Shown here in pieces: positions 40,201 through 51,925 of a stretch of 64,000 bases of DNA (position 1 is its first letter; each line of letters starts with the position of its first letter). A program made the translations under genes and the position numbers. The notes under the pieces were generated by a model. That model did not search any database. It had not been told where the DNA came from and saw only the letters and a program-made list of their open reading frames with translations. The stretch lies in the NCBI RefSeq assembly GCF_020882245.1, contig NC_083600.1:44983019-45047018 (forward strand). The letters run 5' to 3'. This DNA comes from Rhopalosiphum padi. Taxonomy: Eukaryota; Arthropoda; Insecta; Hemiptera; Aphididae.

Positions 40201-43200
40201 AAAAGTAGGTTCATAGTATAAATAGATAATATCTTAAAATACCTAAATCAAAAATTTCATCATAAATTTATGATAATATAATATGAGTAACAGTTTTAAG
40301 TTCCCATACTTAATGTTCTTAAATTATAACAAAATAGTGAACATTGTTATTTATCTTTAAATAAATTATTTAATTCAAATGCAAACTCAAAAGGTCAATA
40401 AAAAATAATTGCCATTATATTAATTACTCTGATAACCGGGTGAATTATAAGTCCATATAGATTTTTGTACTATTTATCCACAACCTACATCGATTACGGC
40501 CTCAGAGCAGGCAACGCTGCTATTGTCGACTACATCTCAACGTGTTAACTCTGGTGTTTTTTTGTTTTATTTTTGCAATGTTATTATGTTAACATATTAA
40601 CCACTTAACAATAATAAATGTTTTTATTAAATAGATATGAATTATACAATTTTTAAATAGTTCTAATTTTCTATAAATAGTATTTGCTAAGTAATAGGTA
40701 AATTAAATTTTTTTAAACATTATACACTTCATGATAATTAAATGAGGAAGACATGAAGAAAATGTTTGCCCAGGATAGAAAGATCCTTAATACACCACTA
40801 TTGGATTTATATCATAAATATTAATATTTAAATATTTATATGTATATTAATCTATCTTATCTTGAAAATTCCAATTAGGATTGATCATGGATTTCATTCA
40901 AGCGATATTGAACACTTTCTAATAGAACACAAAACAGGTATTAACGAAAATTTTAGCAGAAATATTTTCAAATAATAATCATGAAAATACAAGTTTTTTG
41001 CAAAAATCTTAGTGACGTTTCAAAAAGTGACTGTATAATACTCATATATTTACTAAAATAAATAAACTAAAAAATATTGTATATTATAATGAGTAAAAGC
41101 AAGTGGGCGAATTCCTTAGCATTTAAATTTTTTTTATTTCTTTATATTTATTGGGTTGGTACATTACTAAATGCATTGACTAGACAATTCTTAAACGAAT
41201 AACGTAAAAGCTTTCTATAAGAAAAAATGTTTGTGTCCACGCAAGTTTTGGTAAAACAACAATATAATATTCATGCAACGTTGACGTACTTTTTCATCTG
41301 TAAAAAATAAAGCTTTATTTTAAAATTTCAACCTAGACAAATGTTTTATGTTCACTAGTCCAAAACTTCTACTGATCTCATATATACACTTTTCTTATAT
41401 ATGTATTAATATAACATATTACATAGTATAAATATGGCCATTTTATGCTATCTGTGACCTCTAAATTTAGTTCATTAAATTAGAACTAAGTAAATAATGA
41501 TATTATAACTTATTAAAACAACTTAAGATTAAATTTCAGTAAATTTTACAATACATATTGTTTATATTATAAGAACATTAAATTAATCAAATTTTTTTAT
41601 GTTACAAACAACATTAATCAAACAAATCGTTTACCTAGGTAATAGTTTTAATATACCTACACAATTTTGTTTCTATCACAATTCACAATACAAGTTACGT
41701 GTTTTCCACATCACACTGTTATAAATATAGGACGTTTTTCATATTTTAATCAATCATAAAGAAGTATTTAATTTAAAAGATTTTTGTAGTAATCCAAGAT
41801 AAAAACATTCACGTCACAATAAACCGGGTATTAAATTATAATATATAATTGCAATCGTATAGCCTCATACAATAAATAAAAAAGAAGATAAATTTTCGAA
41901 ATATATTTATACATTCATTATACAACTATGATAGTTTGAAAATTATTCCACAATATGAATAAAATACAATACAAATTACTAGACAAATATTTAATAGACA
42001 TTGAATGTGTCTCTATTATTGTCTTATTTTTTCTTATTCTTCTTATTCTCTAAATTAAAAAAAGTAGTTGATTAGATTTATTTATAAGAATGTGTAAAAG
42101 TCGGTAAAACATTCATGATAACCGTTATTTATCAATCATATATATAAATATTATAATAGCCTATAAAGGTATATATTTTACTTTGTGGATTTATTTTTCT
42201 ATTTTTAGTGCATACGAATTCATACTCAAATAATAATATAAGAAATATTTTTAATGAATGTTAAAATAGTATTGATTAAATTTAATCTACAGAATTTTAT
42301 CAATTATAATTCATAATACTTATTTCGATTTCATATTACTATTATTTAACTAAAACCCCGCAAAACTAATTATAATATCTATATAATATAGTCTTCGTAA
42401 AAATATGTTTGGGAAAATGCTTACATAATTATTATTTAGTTATAGTTGCTAAAACAAAAAAAAATATTTTGTTAATATAATTTTCATTCACTAAATTATA
42501 CATATTATAATGTTTTTAATACAAAATCAATTATTAAATTGTCATACAATTATGTTATACAAATTATAATTTAAAACAAATCGTTTAAAATTTAATACTG
42601 AAATATTATCTTTCAAATTTTTTATTTATTATCAGACCGCATTATTAGTCTCGACTCTTGAGTATTATTTTTTTTACCGTTTGCTATATCTTATATACAG
42701 TTATTGACTTTTTGATAATGAAATAGCTAATTTACTACCGGTTTAATTTAATTTTTATTGAATCGCGTAATATGGCACACAACTACTCAGATACCTGAAT
42801 ATTAAGTCATCAATTTACAAGGCGTAAAGATTAACTACTCCGTAAAGTAAATATGTAGGTACCTATTAAATTATTGTATTATTTTGCAATTCATTTTACC
42901 TAAATACCTATAAATCATAAATGTATTTAGTTATTCAATAAAATATAATTAGTCTTTTCACATTAATTATTTCAATACGACATTTTGAAACTTTTTGATT
43001 AAATGAAATTAATTTTAGGTAAATTATTTAAGTTATTCATATAATTATATTATAAAATTATTACCTATGTGTTGAATACATATTTTGTTCAAAAAAAAGT
43101 AGAAAATACTTATTAACTACCCTAAAGCTTCTTTATTTAAACGATCTGAAGGATTTATAAGTACAATGCACAATGGATGTATAATTTAAAACAATAATAA

Positions 43201-43675
43201 ATAATTTATGTTTAAGAGTAGTATCTCCAATGAGGCAATAAATATCCTTAGTGACTTAAACTATGTCGTATACAGCTTCAGGCGTTTGAGGCGAATGATG
43301 TCATAAGAAATGTTAAAAAGTTGTTCAGCAGCTGCATTTGAGTACAAATCTAGTCTATTCATATGTCTGTTAGAAAATTTCTTGATTTCGTTATGGATAA
43401 GTTATATCTTCAGATTGCGATGATTTACTATATTCTTGTTGAACCGGTATGTAGGAGTATGGTACAATTTTACATTTAACAATAATTAATAAATGATAAA
43501 AATTATTGTACAATTATAATTTAAAATCTCAATAAAGAACCTAATAATAATTATTGACATATAATACTAAAATAATAAATAAATGACAATAGATATTTAG
43601 ACCTTTGAAATCTTCACCCGTTATGGCTTATGGGAGAACATAATAAAAAAATGTCTTTACATTAATTTTATTTTT
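28236..43675. other. Long AT-rich intergenic region between SLC33A1 copies A and B
   Basis: Some 15 kb with no frame that resembles a known protein and no RNA gene. It includes the possible copy A promoter (29570-29860), a poly-G run at 30820-30830, and many A/T homopolymers. Slightly GC-richer patches near 36100-36320 and 37140-37340 were read on both strands without a recognisable product. From about 41160 onward it is the downstream flank of copy B and pairs with the downstream flank of copy C. Confidence 0.5.
29570..29860 (-). promoter_or_regulatory. Possible promoter / 5' UTR exon of SLC33A1 copy A
   Basis: About 1.4 kb upstream of the copy A start codon the base composition becomes noticeably richer in G, C and CpG for some 200 bases, and a good donor (GTGAGTAAT on the minus strand at about 29573-29565) lies at its downstream edge. 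This fits a non-coding first exon followed by a 5' UTR intron. No core promoter element is convincing, and the link to copy A is by position only. Confidence 0.3.
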
Positions 43676-46600
43676 CTAACCGGTAGGTTTTTTTTATTTT
43701 AACCAACCAATGAGAAGAATCCTTAGTTTGCATGTTCTTAAGGACACTTCTGAAAATACAAAACCAAACGATTCCGATTATGGTACATACAGCCGTTTCT
43801 ACGTAATAACCGTTCACAACAACATTACATTCGCCTCCATTTGTTTCACCATACCTATATTGCAAAAAAAAAAAATAAGTAAAAATGTTATCATAAATTT
43901 AATAAGAAAAAAACGTTTTAAATATTTATTTTATTACTATTGAATAGTTTAAATCTAAATGAATTAAAAATAATGCCCAAAACATGTTTACGTTTTAAAA
44001 ACTCAACGAAACAAATAAATAATACTGTTTATCTGTTTTGTCTATTTATAATAGTTTATTATAATATTATATAAAAATGTATATAGTATTTTCAATTGAA
44101 ATACTTTGTAATTTTGTAAATTTTTCTTTTAATTGTGATTGTTACCGCAATCATAAACCCACACGTGCCCACATATAGGCCTCAGTTTCTTATATTTTAA
44201 ATTAAAATACAATAATCAACTTGTCTGTGAAAAAATTTAACAAAACCATTTTTGAGAATGTTATCATATTGATACACACATATAATATTCTTAATTGTTG
44301 TCATTACCTGTATTTATCAATTATAAAAAATATATGAATTTCTTACGTTTTTTAAATTTAGCGTGGAGCAATTATTCTTGGGATCCAATGAACATTCTTT
44401 AAACGTGATGAAATCTATCATTTCAATAGGGACTGAAGACGTCTATACTATTCCCAAATTTTAAAGTGTGTTTAATAATGTCATGTAAGTACCGCCAAAA
44501 CGAGAATCACTTATCCTAGAGAAAAAAGCTAATATAGCTACAGACATAGTGTTGAATATAATCTATTCAAATTAAATCACAAAGTTATTTACACAAATAA
44601 AATATTTTTTTTAAATTTATATTAAAATGTATTATAATAGTATTTGAATTATATTATGTTAATTTGAATTACCAATTAATTAATCAATAGTTATTACTCA
44701 GTACTCACATCATGTATTGCTAATATAAATACTAAAACTGCATAGTAATATATTGGAATATTAACAATCCCATTAACCTTTGTTATCATTACTGGTGTAT
44801 AATAAATAAACGCCACAAATGAAATATTCCAAAGTAATCTGAAATTATATTTAAAACCACTTATATGTGAAGATAATTTATAAATGTATTTTATTTTTTT
44901 TTATTTTTTTACAAGCATTTGACAGTATTATAATTAATACAATGAAAGTAAAATAATGAGATTTAAATATATGTTTAAAATCATTTAAATCGTTTTACAT
45001 TTTAAACAGAAAATACCTGAAACATAAACATGTATAAAAAATATTGAAGGATTCACCAAATAACATACGTATGCACTCTTTTTTATTCTTTAATAATGCA
45101 CCTATTTAAAATCTGTAATAATTTTTAATTTTTTTACTAAATTCTCAGACCATATTTTTTAAGACCAATTTTATTAACGTAACGAGTCACAAGCTTATAT
45201 TAACTTTTTTTTTAAAAGAATAACCCCCTTTAACTTTACTTTATTCATTAGATGATTTTTAGAACAACGAATGAACATTGGAAATTTCAACTTATCGTTC
45301 ATAATAATAATGCGACTATCGGAACGAAAATTGCATTTAAAAAATCATGCATACTCGGCAATAATAACTATCTCGTCAATAATTTTCGCAAAATTGATTG
45401 AACTCGTGTATTTATTACTTAATATTCGTATAATAAAATGTACTACATGATCAAAAACATCTGAATAACAATTTTAAAAAATTAATAAAAATACTCGTAA
45501 ATTATTACTTCAAATATAATAAGTAAGTATTTATGTATATGTACCTGATGGATGTTACTGTTATAGGAATACGTTTATCGGTTTTGGACCAGAAATGGAT
45601 TTTGCTATAATAAGCGGCAAAATGATTTTTACAATAAACATTGTTGTGTATAAAACCATAATATTGTCTTTTGGCACTCCCGCGTCAATGAGTTTTAATA
45701 TCGACACACTATCAGTCGCAGCATATCCAATCTTTAATAACATACAAAATGCACATTTTATAATGATTAAAACGAATAAAATAATAAAAATTGTAAATTG
45801 TCCTACAAAAATAATCTCAAAAAATGTATTAAACCATTATCACAACATAGTTATTTAGAGGTTCAAGGTTCAATATAATATAATAATATCGGTAAGTATG
45901 CCAATTTAAAATAAATAAAAACATAAGAAAACGGGTTATTTTAATTAATTATGTAACCGCCGCGAGTGAAATATTTAAAAACCCTCAAATAACAAAAAAA
46001 TTGTAAGTAACTGAGTCTTATGCTTAAATAGATAGAAAAATAGGCATTAAAAAAAGGTATTACCTTAGCTGTCAATAACGATAGTGCTAATATTTGAATA
46101 CTTGGCAGTTTTATAATATCCCATAGTAGTAAATAATTTTGAACGATGTTAAGTTTTACATGGTCGTCCTCTAATCTGTTATCTTTTTCTTTTTTAAAAA
46201 TTGCAATCAATGTTGTTATTAATATAAATAGAATACCCCACACATAGAATAAACCTGTACAAATTATGAAATAGTAAATATTATTTTATATTTTTACAAT
46301 CAATATTTCTTATTTTCCACTTAAGATCTACTAAAACGGGTTTAATTCGCTTACTTTTCATAGTGAACACTCCGCCCACGTCAGGTATAGTCCGTAAATA
46401 CTTGTTGCTAAAGTTTTCCGACGTTAACAATACAGTAAACACAGAGCTTATCATTATACCCATCACTTGACCCGTCGAATTGCAAGTAGACGCATAGCCT
46501 ACGTTATTCCTGTGAAATATCAAAATTAAATTTATTTTACTTATTAAAATTAAATTAATTCGAAATAATAAAAAAAAGTTAACTTTAACACCAACTTTTT

Positions 46601-48262
46601 TAACATTGTCAATGCCCAACCGTCAACGACTATATCTTGAGTGGCGGCCAAAATTTTCGCGAAGAAAAATACGAATACTAATTTCAGTATGTCCGGTTTT
46701 CGCGTTTCTGGCAACAGTTCGTCGATATTGTAGCCCACATAAATGAAGCATACTCCTGGTCAACACAAATGGTTCTAATTACAGACATCCAATACTATAC
46801 ATATGTACACTGCGAATATTATACATTAAAAAATAAAACATTACTATATCATTCAATTAGTGTTTTTAGAATATTTGGATACTTGAAATGCTCATACCAT
46901 CAGTTGCATACGAATGCACCTAATACAAACATGTCTTAACTTAATCTAAAGAGATATTCATCACTCGTTTGAAGAAATTTGTATAACATTAACATTAGAC
47001 ATTTATTTTACTATACGCACCCATTAAATATTGAACCGGTACGAGCCAAGATTTTCGTCTTCCCATCTTTTGTACGTAGAGAGCGTCTACCAAAGGAGCC
47101 CATATAAGTTTTAAGCTAAACGGCCACGCCACTAAGCTGAACAAAGCCTACAAGAATAAACGATCACGTTCGTGTTATCACGGTGAATTTTATAAATTTG
47201 TAGATTTGGAAAAAAATGTTTTAGAAATATTATATTATCCGATCGCATAGATGGGCAATTTTTAATATCAAATCAGATATTTACTTGATCTTTGTAAGAC
47301 ACGTATTTGTTGCTTTGTAAAATTATCGGCATTGCTGATGAAATGCCCAATGGTATACCTTGCATCGTGTACAGTAACATCAATAGGAAAAAATTTAACC
47401 AATCTCCTTTCAAATTTGGCTTTTCAACCGAATTTGAATCATCTGCAACAGGTTTTTGTAGTTCATCTCCAAGTTTTGGTACAGTCATGATGTTAATTCT
47501 TTGTTATTTCACTCATGTGATGTAAGACAAATGAACAGTTGACAAAAAAGAAATTGTACGGATCGCTGCACTATTTGTACTAAAGAAAACGTATAACTAA
47601 ACATATTTGATTTGAATCTTATTCATGATAGTTGCAAAACAATCAAAATCATATTCAATGCCATTAGATTAGTAAAAAAATACCAATTATATAACCAATA
47701 CGTATTGATGATTATATTTTAGTAAATAATTTTATTTGAAAAAAGTCACAGGATGATTCGCCAGACATATCATACAATTTAAAATCTTTAAATATGTATA
47801 ATTACAATATTTTAGAAAACTTACATTTTTTATTATAGAGTTTATGCATCAATATAAATGTCTGTTTCCAAATGAAAACTACCTTTGTATTTTAAATTTT
47901 AAAGCAATTATAAGGTAACTATAATTAAAGTAACTCAACTTTTAATTATTAATGTCAATTAAAATTAAAATTAAATATTAATTTATCATTATATTTAAAT
48001 TCTAGTCATTAGAGGCATATTTACGTAGTCAGTATGATAGTTAATCTCGTGTATAGTATTTCTCAAAAAATTGACTTGGCGGGTCTTAAGTATACATAAC
48101 TTAAAAGCATGAAGTGGAAAGGACCATGATACAAGAATAAGTGTCATCGGTCCTGGATAATAGCATCGATTTCATTATATTATTTTTAATATTCAATGTC
48201 ATCGATACTGGCCAATTCAAAACATTGTATAATAGTCAATAAAGTAATTTTAAATCGATTAT
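41160..48262. repeat. Segmental duplication, block 1 (contains SLC33A1 copy B)
   Basis: The block aligns with 55790-63685 in the same orientation. The left edge is near CATTGACTAGACAATTCTTA (about 41175 and 55809), which is followed by AACGAATAACGTAA in both. The right edge lies a little after the shared GGTCCTGGATAATA/ATCCTGGATAATA and CAATAAAGTA words (about 48240 and 63660). Similarity is high in introns 1 and 5 and lower near the ends. Confidence 0.85.
43676..47488 (-). pseudogene. SLC33A1 pseudogene, copy B (nine exons, several disabling changes)
   Basis: Exons matching copy C: 47488-47285, 47147-47021, 46755-46596, 46509-46355, 46254-46064, 45731-45545, 44838-44709, 44562-44347, 43854-43676. 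Exons 1-5 are open with intact splice sites. In exon 6 two extra bases after the NVFL codons (near 45563) give an in-frame TAA at 45563-45561. Exon 8 carries TAA at 44463-44461 where C has a Ser codon, and TAG at 44445-44443 where C has Trp. Exon 9 has one extra base close to its start, so the phase-0 reading is GTA TGG TGA (TGA at 43848-43846). The 3' end has another A inserted before the ancestral stop. A transcript could give at most a 335-residue product lacking the last third of the transporter, and three introns would follow the first stop, so nonsense-mediated decay is expected. Sister of copy C. Confidence 0.9.
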
Positions 48263-49440
48263 AATTAAGGTATATGAAACGATATATCTATCAGAAAATA
48301 AAAATATTATTAATGATAATATTAACATCTAGAATTGTACCAATGGTGTTTTGTTTGATAAGATAAGTCTATATGTTCACAATTCAATGGTTATATTATG
48401 CAATTTAATTTAATCACACGTGTATACTATAACTCCCTACACCGCCATAAGCTCAACTTAATGGCGTAGGTAGTTTTCATTTCGTCCGTGTACTGTATGC
48501 GTATTATATAATACATAGTCTGACCAAAAGAATACTAATTTTTCGACGTCAAATCTCCGCCGCTTTTCAAATTTATAGCAAAACCAGTCGGAGGGCCGAT
48601 TGACCAGTTCTTGGCGAACACATATTAACGGCTTTGTACGACACATCATCTTCTGACCGTGACAAGTTGTGAAGTCGCGGTGTTCAAAAAGGCGGCAATT
48701 TAACATTCGCATCAAATCATCGATGATTATACCTATTTTTAAAATGTTTAAATAATTGAACGTCGAAGCGTATAACAGTTTCCTGTTTATTTGCTTTCTA
48801 AATTAAACGTATTTTTAAAATATACGTTCGTAGACGAAAAACCGTTTGAATAGTACAGATACACGCGATACTATACGTATACAATAATAATATTACCTAA
48901 AATATAAATAAAACGATTGGTTGTATCATTATAATATAGCCGAATTATAAATTTGTTTTTTTTTTCATACTTACAGTTTACATTATTCGTGTATATTTCA
49001 CAAAATATGTAAATACGAAACGGTGTATTATATTTCAATTGCAAGGCTTCCGCCCGTAAAATAAATAAATATACAATACGACAGTGGCTGAGAGGGCTGC
49101 AGCCATCCCTGCTGAAATATTGAGAAAACTACAAATTCTAATCTTAAATTATATTTTACAAAAATTGATCAGCCCCCCCCCTTGAAAAAAAATCCTGGCA
49201 TCGTCAGTGTATTACGATATCGTATAACATCATATAAACATTTTAATTACGTACAATTTATAAAATACGTAATACTTCGTTGGCCAACTGACAATACAAA
49301 AATATTAGAAAAAATAATATCGTATTCAAAAAAGTGGGAAAATAAAATAAATTTATTTATTTAAATTATCAAAATTAAATTTTTTTGCCATCTGGGATAT
49401 CGTGTTCGCGGTACGACCGATCTCACCGTAACGCCGATCG
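48263..49440. other. Intergenic stretch upstream of copy B
   Basis: No gene is recognised with confidence. A minus frame of 85 codons at 48458-48715 starts with two Met and is Cys-, Arg- and Phe-rich; it lies in a GC-richer patch, shows no known domain and is listed here only as a possibility. A small hairpin CGCCAT...ATGGCG occurs at 48441-48464. Confidence 0.4.
49082..49209. mobile_element. Possible hAT-like miniature element
   Basis: The segment starts CAGTGGCTGAGAGGG and ends, in inverse, CACTGACGATGCCAGG, a weak pair of termini. The flanking octamers CAATACGA (49074-49081) and TATTACGA (49210-49217) agree at six of eight positions, as a decayed 8-base target duplication would. A run of nine C lies near the right end. 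A related fragment is at 25975-26060. Evidence is modest. Confidence 0.35.
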
Positions 49441-49647
49441 TCGAAAAACAAAATGACAGATGACGACGGGCCTACCCGTTGACGTACAACTACTGTCGAG
49501 CGGCTTCGTCGTCGTCGTCGACGGTTTGTCGATAGTCTGTCGGAAATGCGCGCGTGATGGTCGCTCGTTCGACCGGGCGGCGGCGGCGGCGGTGTTTAAA
49601 CTCCGGCGTCAGAGTAATCATTTTAATAATTATAATTATATTATACT

Positions 49648-49720
49648 ATGGACGACGTATTGTCGGGAAACTGCAAATTACTCTTCCGATTCCGGTTGAC
49701 GGTGATTCGCGCGCGGACAG
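49648..49720 (+). CDS. Candidate first coding exon in the CpG island
   Basis: ATGGAC with A at -3 and G at +4 opens a 24-codon frame (MDDVLSGNCKLLFRF...) that reaches a strong donor, CAG|GTAAAT, in phase 1. The acceptor at 51161-51162 is phase-compatible. No family is recognised. Short length makes chance a real alternative. Confidence 0.25.
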
Positions 49721-50245
49721 GTAAATGCCGGTCGGAGTTTTGGCACCGCGACGACAGGGCCGGTTGCTCGAACGCGTAAACGCGAATACCGCGCGTTTGC
49801 GGCGCAGAACCGGCGGACCGGTAATCCGGGACGAGGCGGCCGCGGCGGGACGACGTGATCGCGTGACGGCCGATCGTCCGTTAGGTCCCGGTCTCGCGGT
49901 GGTCGCCTGTCGCCGCCGGCTGTCTGATCACCTCTTGCGTGCCGTCGTCGGCCGCCAGCCCCGCGTCGTCCAGTCACACTGTGCCGTCGTTCCCGTGCGA
50001 ACACAACGATATGCTAAACACTTGCAATAATATGTGCGTACTCAGTGATAATTATGCTTATTATTGATAATATAGACGAACGTTACTTCACCTATTCTCT
50101 GTCGAAATGTTTTTGAACGTTGTATAGGTACATGTATATAGTACATATATCATCAGTGGCGTTGCGTGGAGCAGGGGTCGTTAGTGGTGTAAACAATCAC
50201 TGAAAATTATAGATATCTATTTCTTTCGTACGACGCCAGCCTAAA

Positions 50246-50850
50246 CGGCCACTATTGTGACGGTTTAAAAAAAAACGAAAACTAATTATACGTCTTTTTA
50301 TGGGTGTGTGACACTTCTACAAATAGGCTATATCTTTTAAAACAATAATAATTTCGATAATCTAGAATTTCATTATTCGAAAGGCCTCGAAAAACCGTTT
50401 TTTTTTTGAAGGAGTAGATTTACAATTTTGAAACTTTATATCTCCGATTAGGTGTGTTGCCAGAACAATATACGCGCATAAGAATACGTTGAAAAATTCA
50501 ATTTTATTTTCCTAGTGGCCCCACCTGTTGACGGTTTTAAAAAAAAATAAAAGTTATTCGTATTTTAAGAATGAAGAGTATTCGTGAGACAGTTAAAAAT
50601 AGACTAAAACGTTTAACTGAACGTTTCCCTACCTTTTTTAAAACAACAAATAATTGTTATTGTTTAAAAATTTTACTACCCGCGGCTTTTAAAAACCGTT
50701 TATTCGAAAAAACTACATTTTATGCAATATCTGCAGGGTGAAGCAGGTGAAGGTGTAAGTTTTGAACCATGAAACTACATATCCGTGATCAGATGTGTTG
50801 CCAAACAATATACGCACACGAAAACGTTAAAAAAAGTCACTTTTCAAAAA
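50246..50850 (+). repeat. Diverged tandem duplication of two units
   Basis: Unit 1 (about 50246-50505) and unit 2 (about 50516-50850) share, in order, GGCC...TGACGGTTT plus an A-run, AACCGTTT, a GAAACT...ATATC block, GTGTTGCC and CAATATACGC. The period is about 270 bases at the left and about 340 at the right, so unit 2 carries extra sequence. No coding frame is shared. Confidence 0.6.
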
Positions 50851-51162
50851 CGATTATAATTAGCATATTATATCAGACGGGTACGTGTAGATATATATGA
50901 TTGTCGAATGCGCGAATAGTATAAACTAACCTAAAGCGACGAATAAAAACGCCGACTCGAGGAGTTCAAACATATCATAATCTGGTAAACACGTGCGAGA
51001 ATAATCTTGATTGTTAATTTAATTTCGATTCGAATATAATAACAAAAAAATTGATTTTTTAATTAATAATTTTTATACGCCGTTTAAGATATATTATTAT
51101 ATATAATATAAAATAATTAAAATATACCAATATCGTTGATGTTTATCGTTTGCGCGCCGCAG

Positions 51163-51329
51163 AAATGACCGGACAGGAACACGGTGTGATTAATTATTAC
51201 GCAGACGGTCGATGGTTATTAAGTCCAGTTATACGCGCGGCGGCGGTGACTTTATTATCATTATCACGACAATGTACTCGGCAGTGTTCTCGTCATCGCT
51301 GTGATCGCCCGCGTGTCGTACCGCAATAA
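51163..51329 (+). CDS. Candidate second coding exon in the CpG island
   Basis: After TTTGCGCGCCGCAG the sequence continues in the phase left open by 49720: G plus AA, then ATG ACC GGA CAG and so on (MTGQEHGVINYYADGRWLL..., ending in TAA at 51327-51329). It could equally begin translation at its own ATG (51165). The predicted peptide of about 80 residues for the two exons has no recognised domain. The frame stays open for 55 codons, which in GC-rich DNA is not strong evidence. Confidence 0.25.
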
Positions 51330-51553
51330 GCGGTCGCTCGTCGGAGGCTGTCTCGTAGCCACCACCTGCGTGTCGTCGGTCGTCCGCGATAAGTCGATAA
51401 ACAACGGCCGCGTTTGTACGGCGTCCCGAGCGTCCTCCGTATGGCCACCCACGCAGTCGTCCCGTTATCATTGTTGCCGCAGCCGCAGTAGGCGGAAAAC
51501 CATTCCAACCATTTCCAATGCGATAATTATGTTATGGGCACCCACGCACGTAT

Positions 51554-51576
51554 ATGTGTGTGTGTGTGTGTGTGAG
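51554..51576. repeat. Short TG microsatellite
   Basis: A TG run that served as the insertion target for the neighbouring element; part of it is duplicated on the far side. Confidence 0.85.
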
Positions 51577-51917
51577 CATGGACGTCCCCAGACATTTTTC
51601 CATGGAGGGGGTGGGCAAAATTAATTTAAAAAATAAATGAAAATTTTTTTATACATTTTATTTATAGCATATTATTATATTTCGTCATTATTACAATTAG
51701 ATATTATTATAATACATTAGTCTTTTTCATTAAATAATCCGATTATTATTAATGATACTTTTTATGGATAGCCGTGCGTTGACATTATAGTAACATAGGT
51801 AGACCTATTTTTAGAAGCTAATTTCTCATTGGGAATTTTATCAATTGCTGTGGAAATAACATTCCAGGGGGGGGGGGCAAGTGCCCCGTCTTGCCCCCCC
51901 TCCTGGGGACGCCCATG
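51577..51917. mobile_element. 341-bp miniature inverted-repeat element with 8-bp target duplication
   Basis: The left end reads CATGGACGTCCCCAG and the right end, inverted, CATGGGCGTCCCCAG, a 15-base inverted repeat with one mismatch. It is followed inside both ends by related G-rich tracts. TGTGTGAG is directly repeated on both sides (51569-51576 and 51918-51925). The interior is AT-rich and non-coding. An 8-base duplication fits hAT- or P-type transposition. The well-kept target duplication suggests a fairly recent insertion. Confidence 0.8.
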
Positions 51918-51925
51918 TGTGTGAG

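Larger units (their letters stand above)
49440..51540. promoter_or_regulatory. GC- and CpG-rich island, possible gene start
   Basis: Two very CG-rich cores (about 49440-50010 and 51150-51500) flank an AT-rich middle. In a window that is otherwise strongly AT-rich this contrast suggests unmethylated promoter or first-exon DNA. Long frames appear on both strands (for example 49725-50030 plus and 49678-50004 minus), but they are Arg/Pro/Ala-rich and are expected from GC-rich sequence alone. Which strand is transcribed is not certain; the best splice evidence is on the plus strand. Confidence 0.45.

Noticed and set aside
45595..45858. Plus-strand frame opposite exon 6 of copy B, with an equivalent at 60971-61294
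   Set aside because: Antisense shadow of SLC33A1 exon 6; the sense strand carries the family motifs.
47307..47525. Plus-strand frame opposite exon 1 of copy B, with equivalents at 28078-28269 and 62731-63024
   Set aside because: Antisense shadow of exon 1 of the transporter copies.
49678..50030. Long overlapping frames on both strands rich in Arg, Pro and Ala
   Set aside because: Such frames are expected by chance in GC-rich DNA; no domain or splice support beyond the separately listed candidate.
50155..50201. CAGTGGCGTTGCGTGG...ATCACTG resembling a tiny hAT-type element
   Set aside because: Only five bases of inverted terminus and no convincing flanking duplication.
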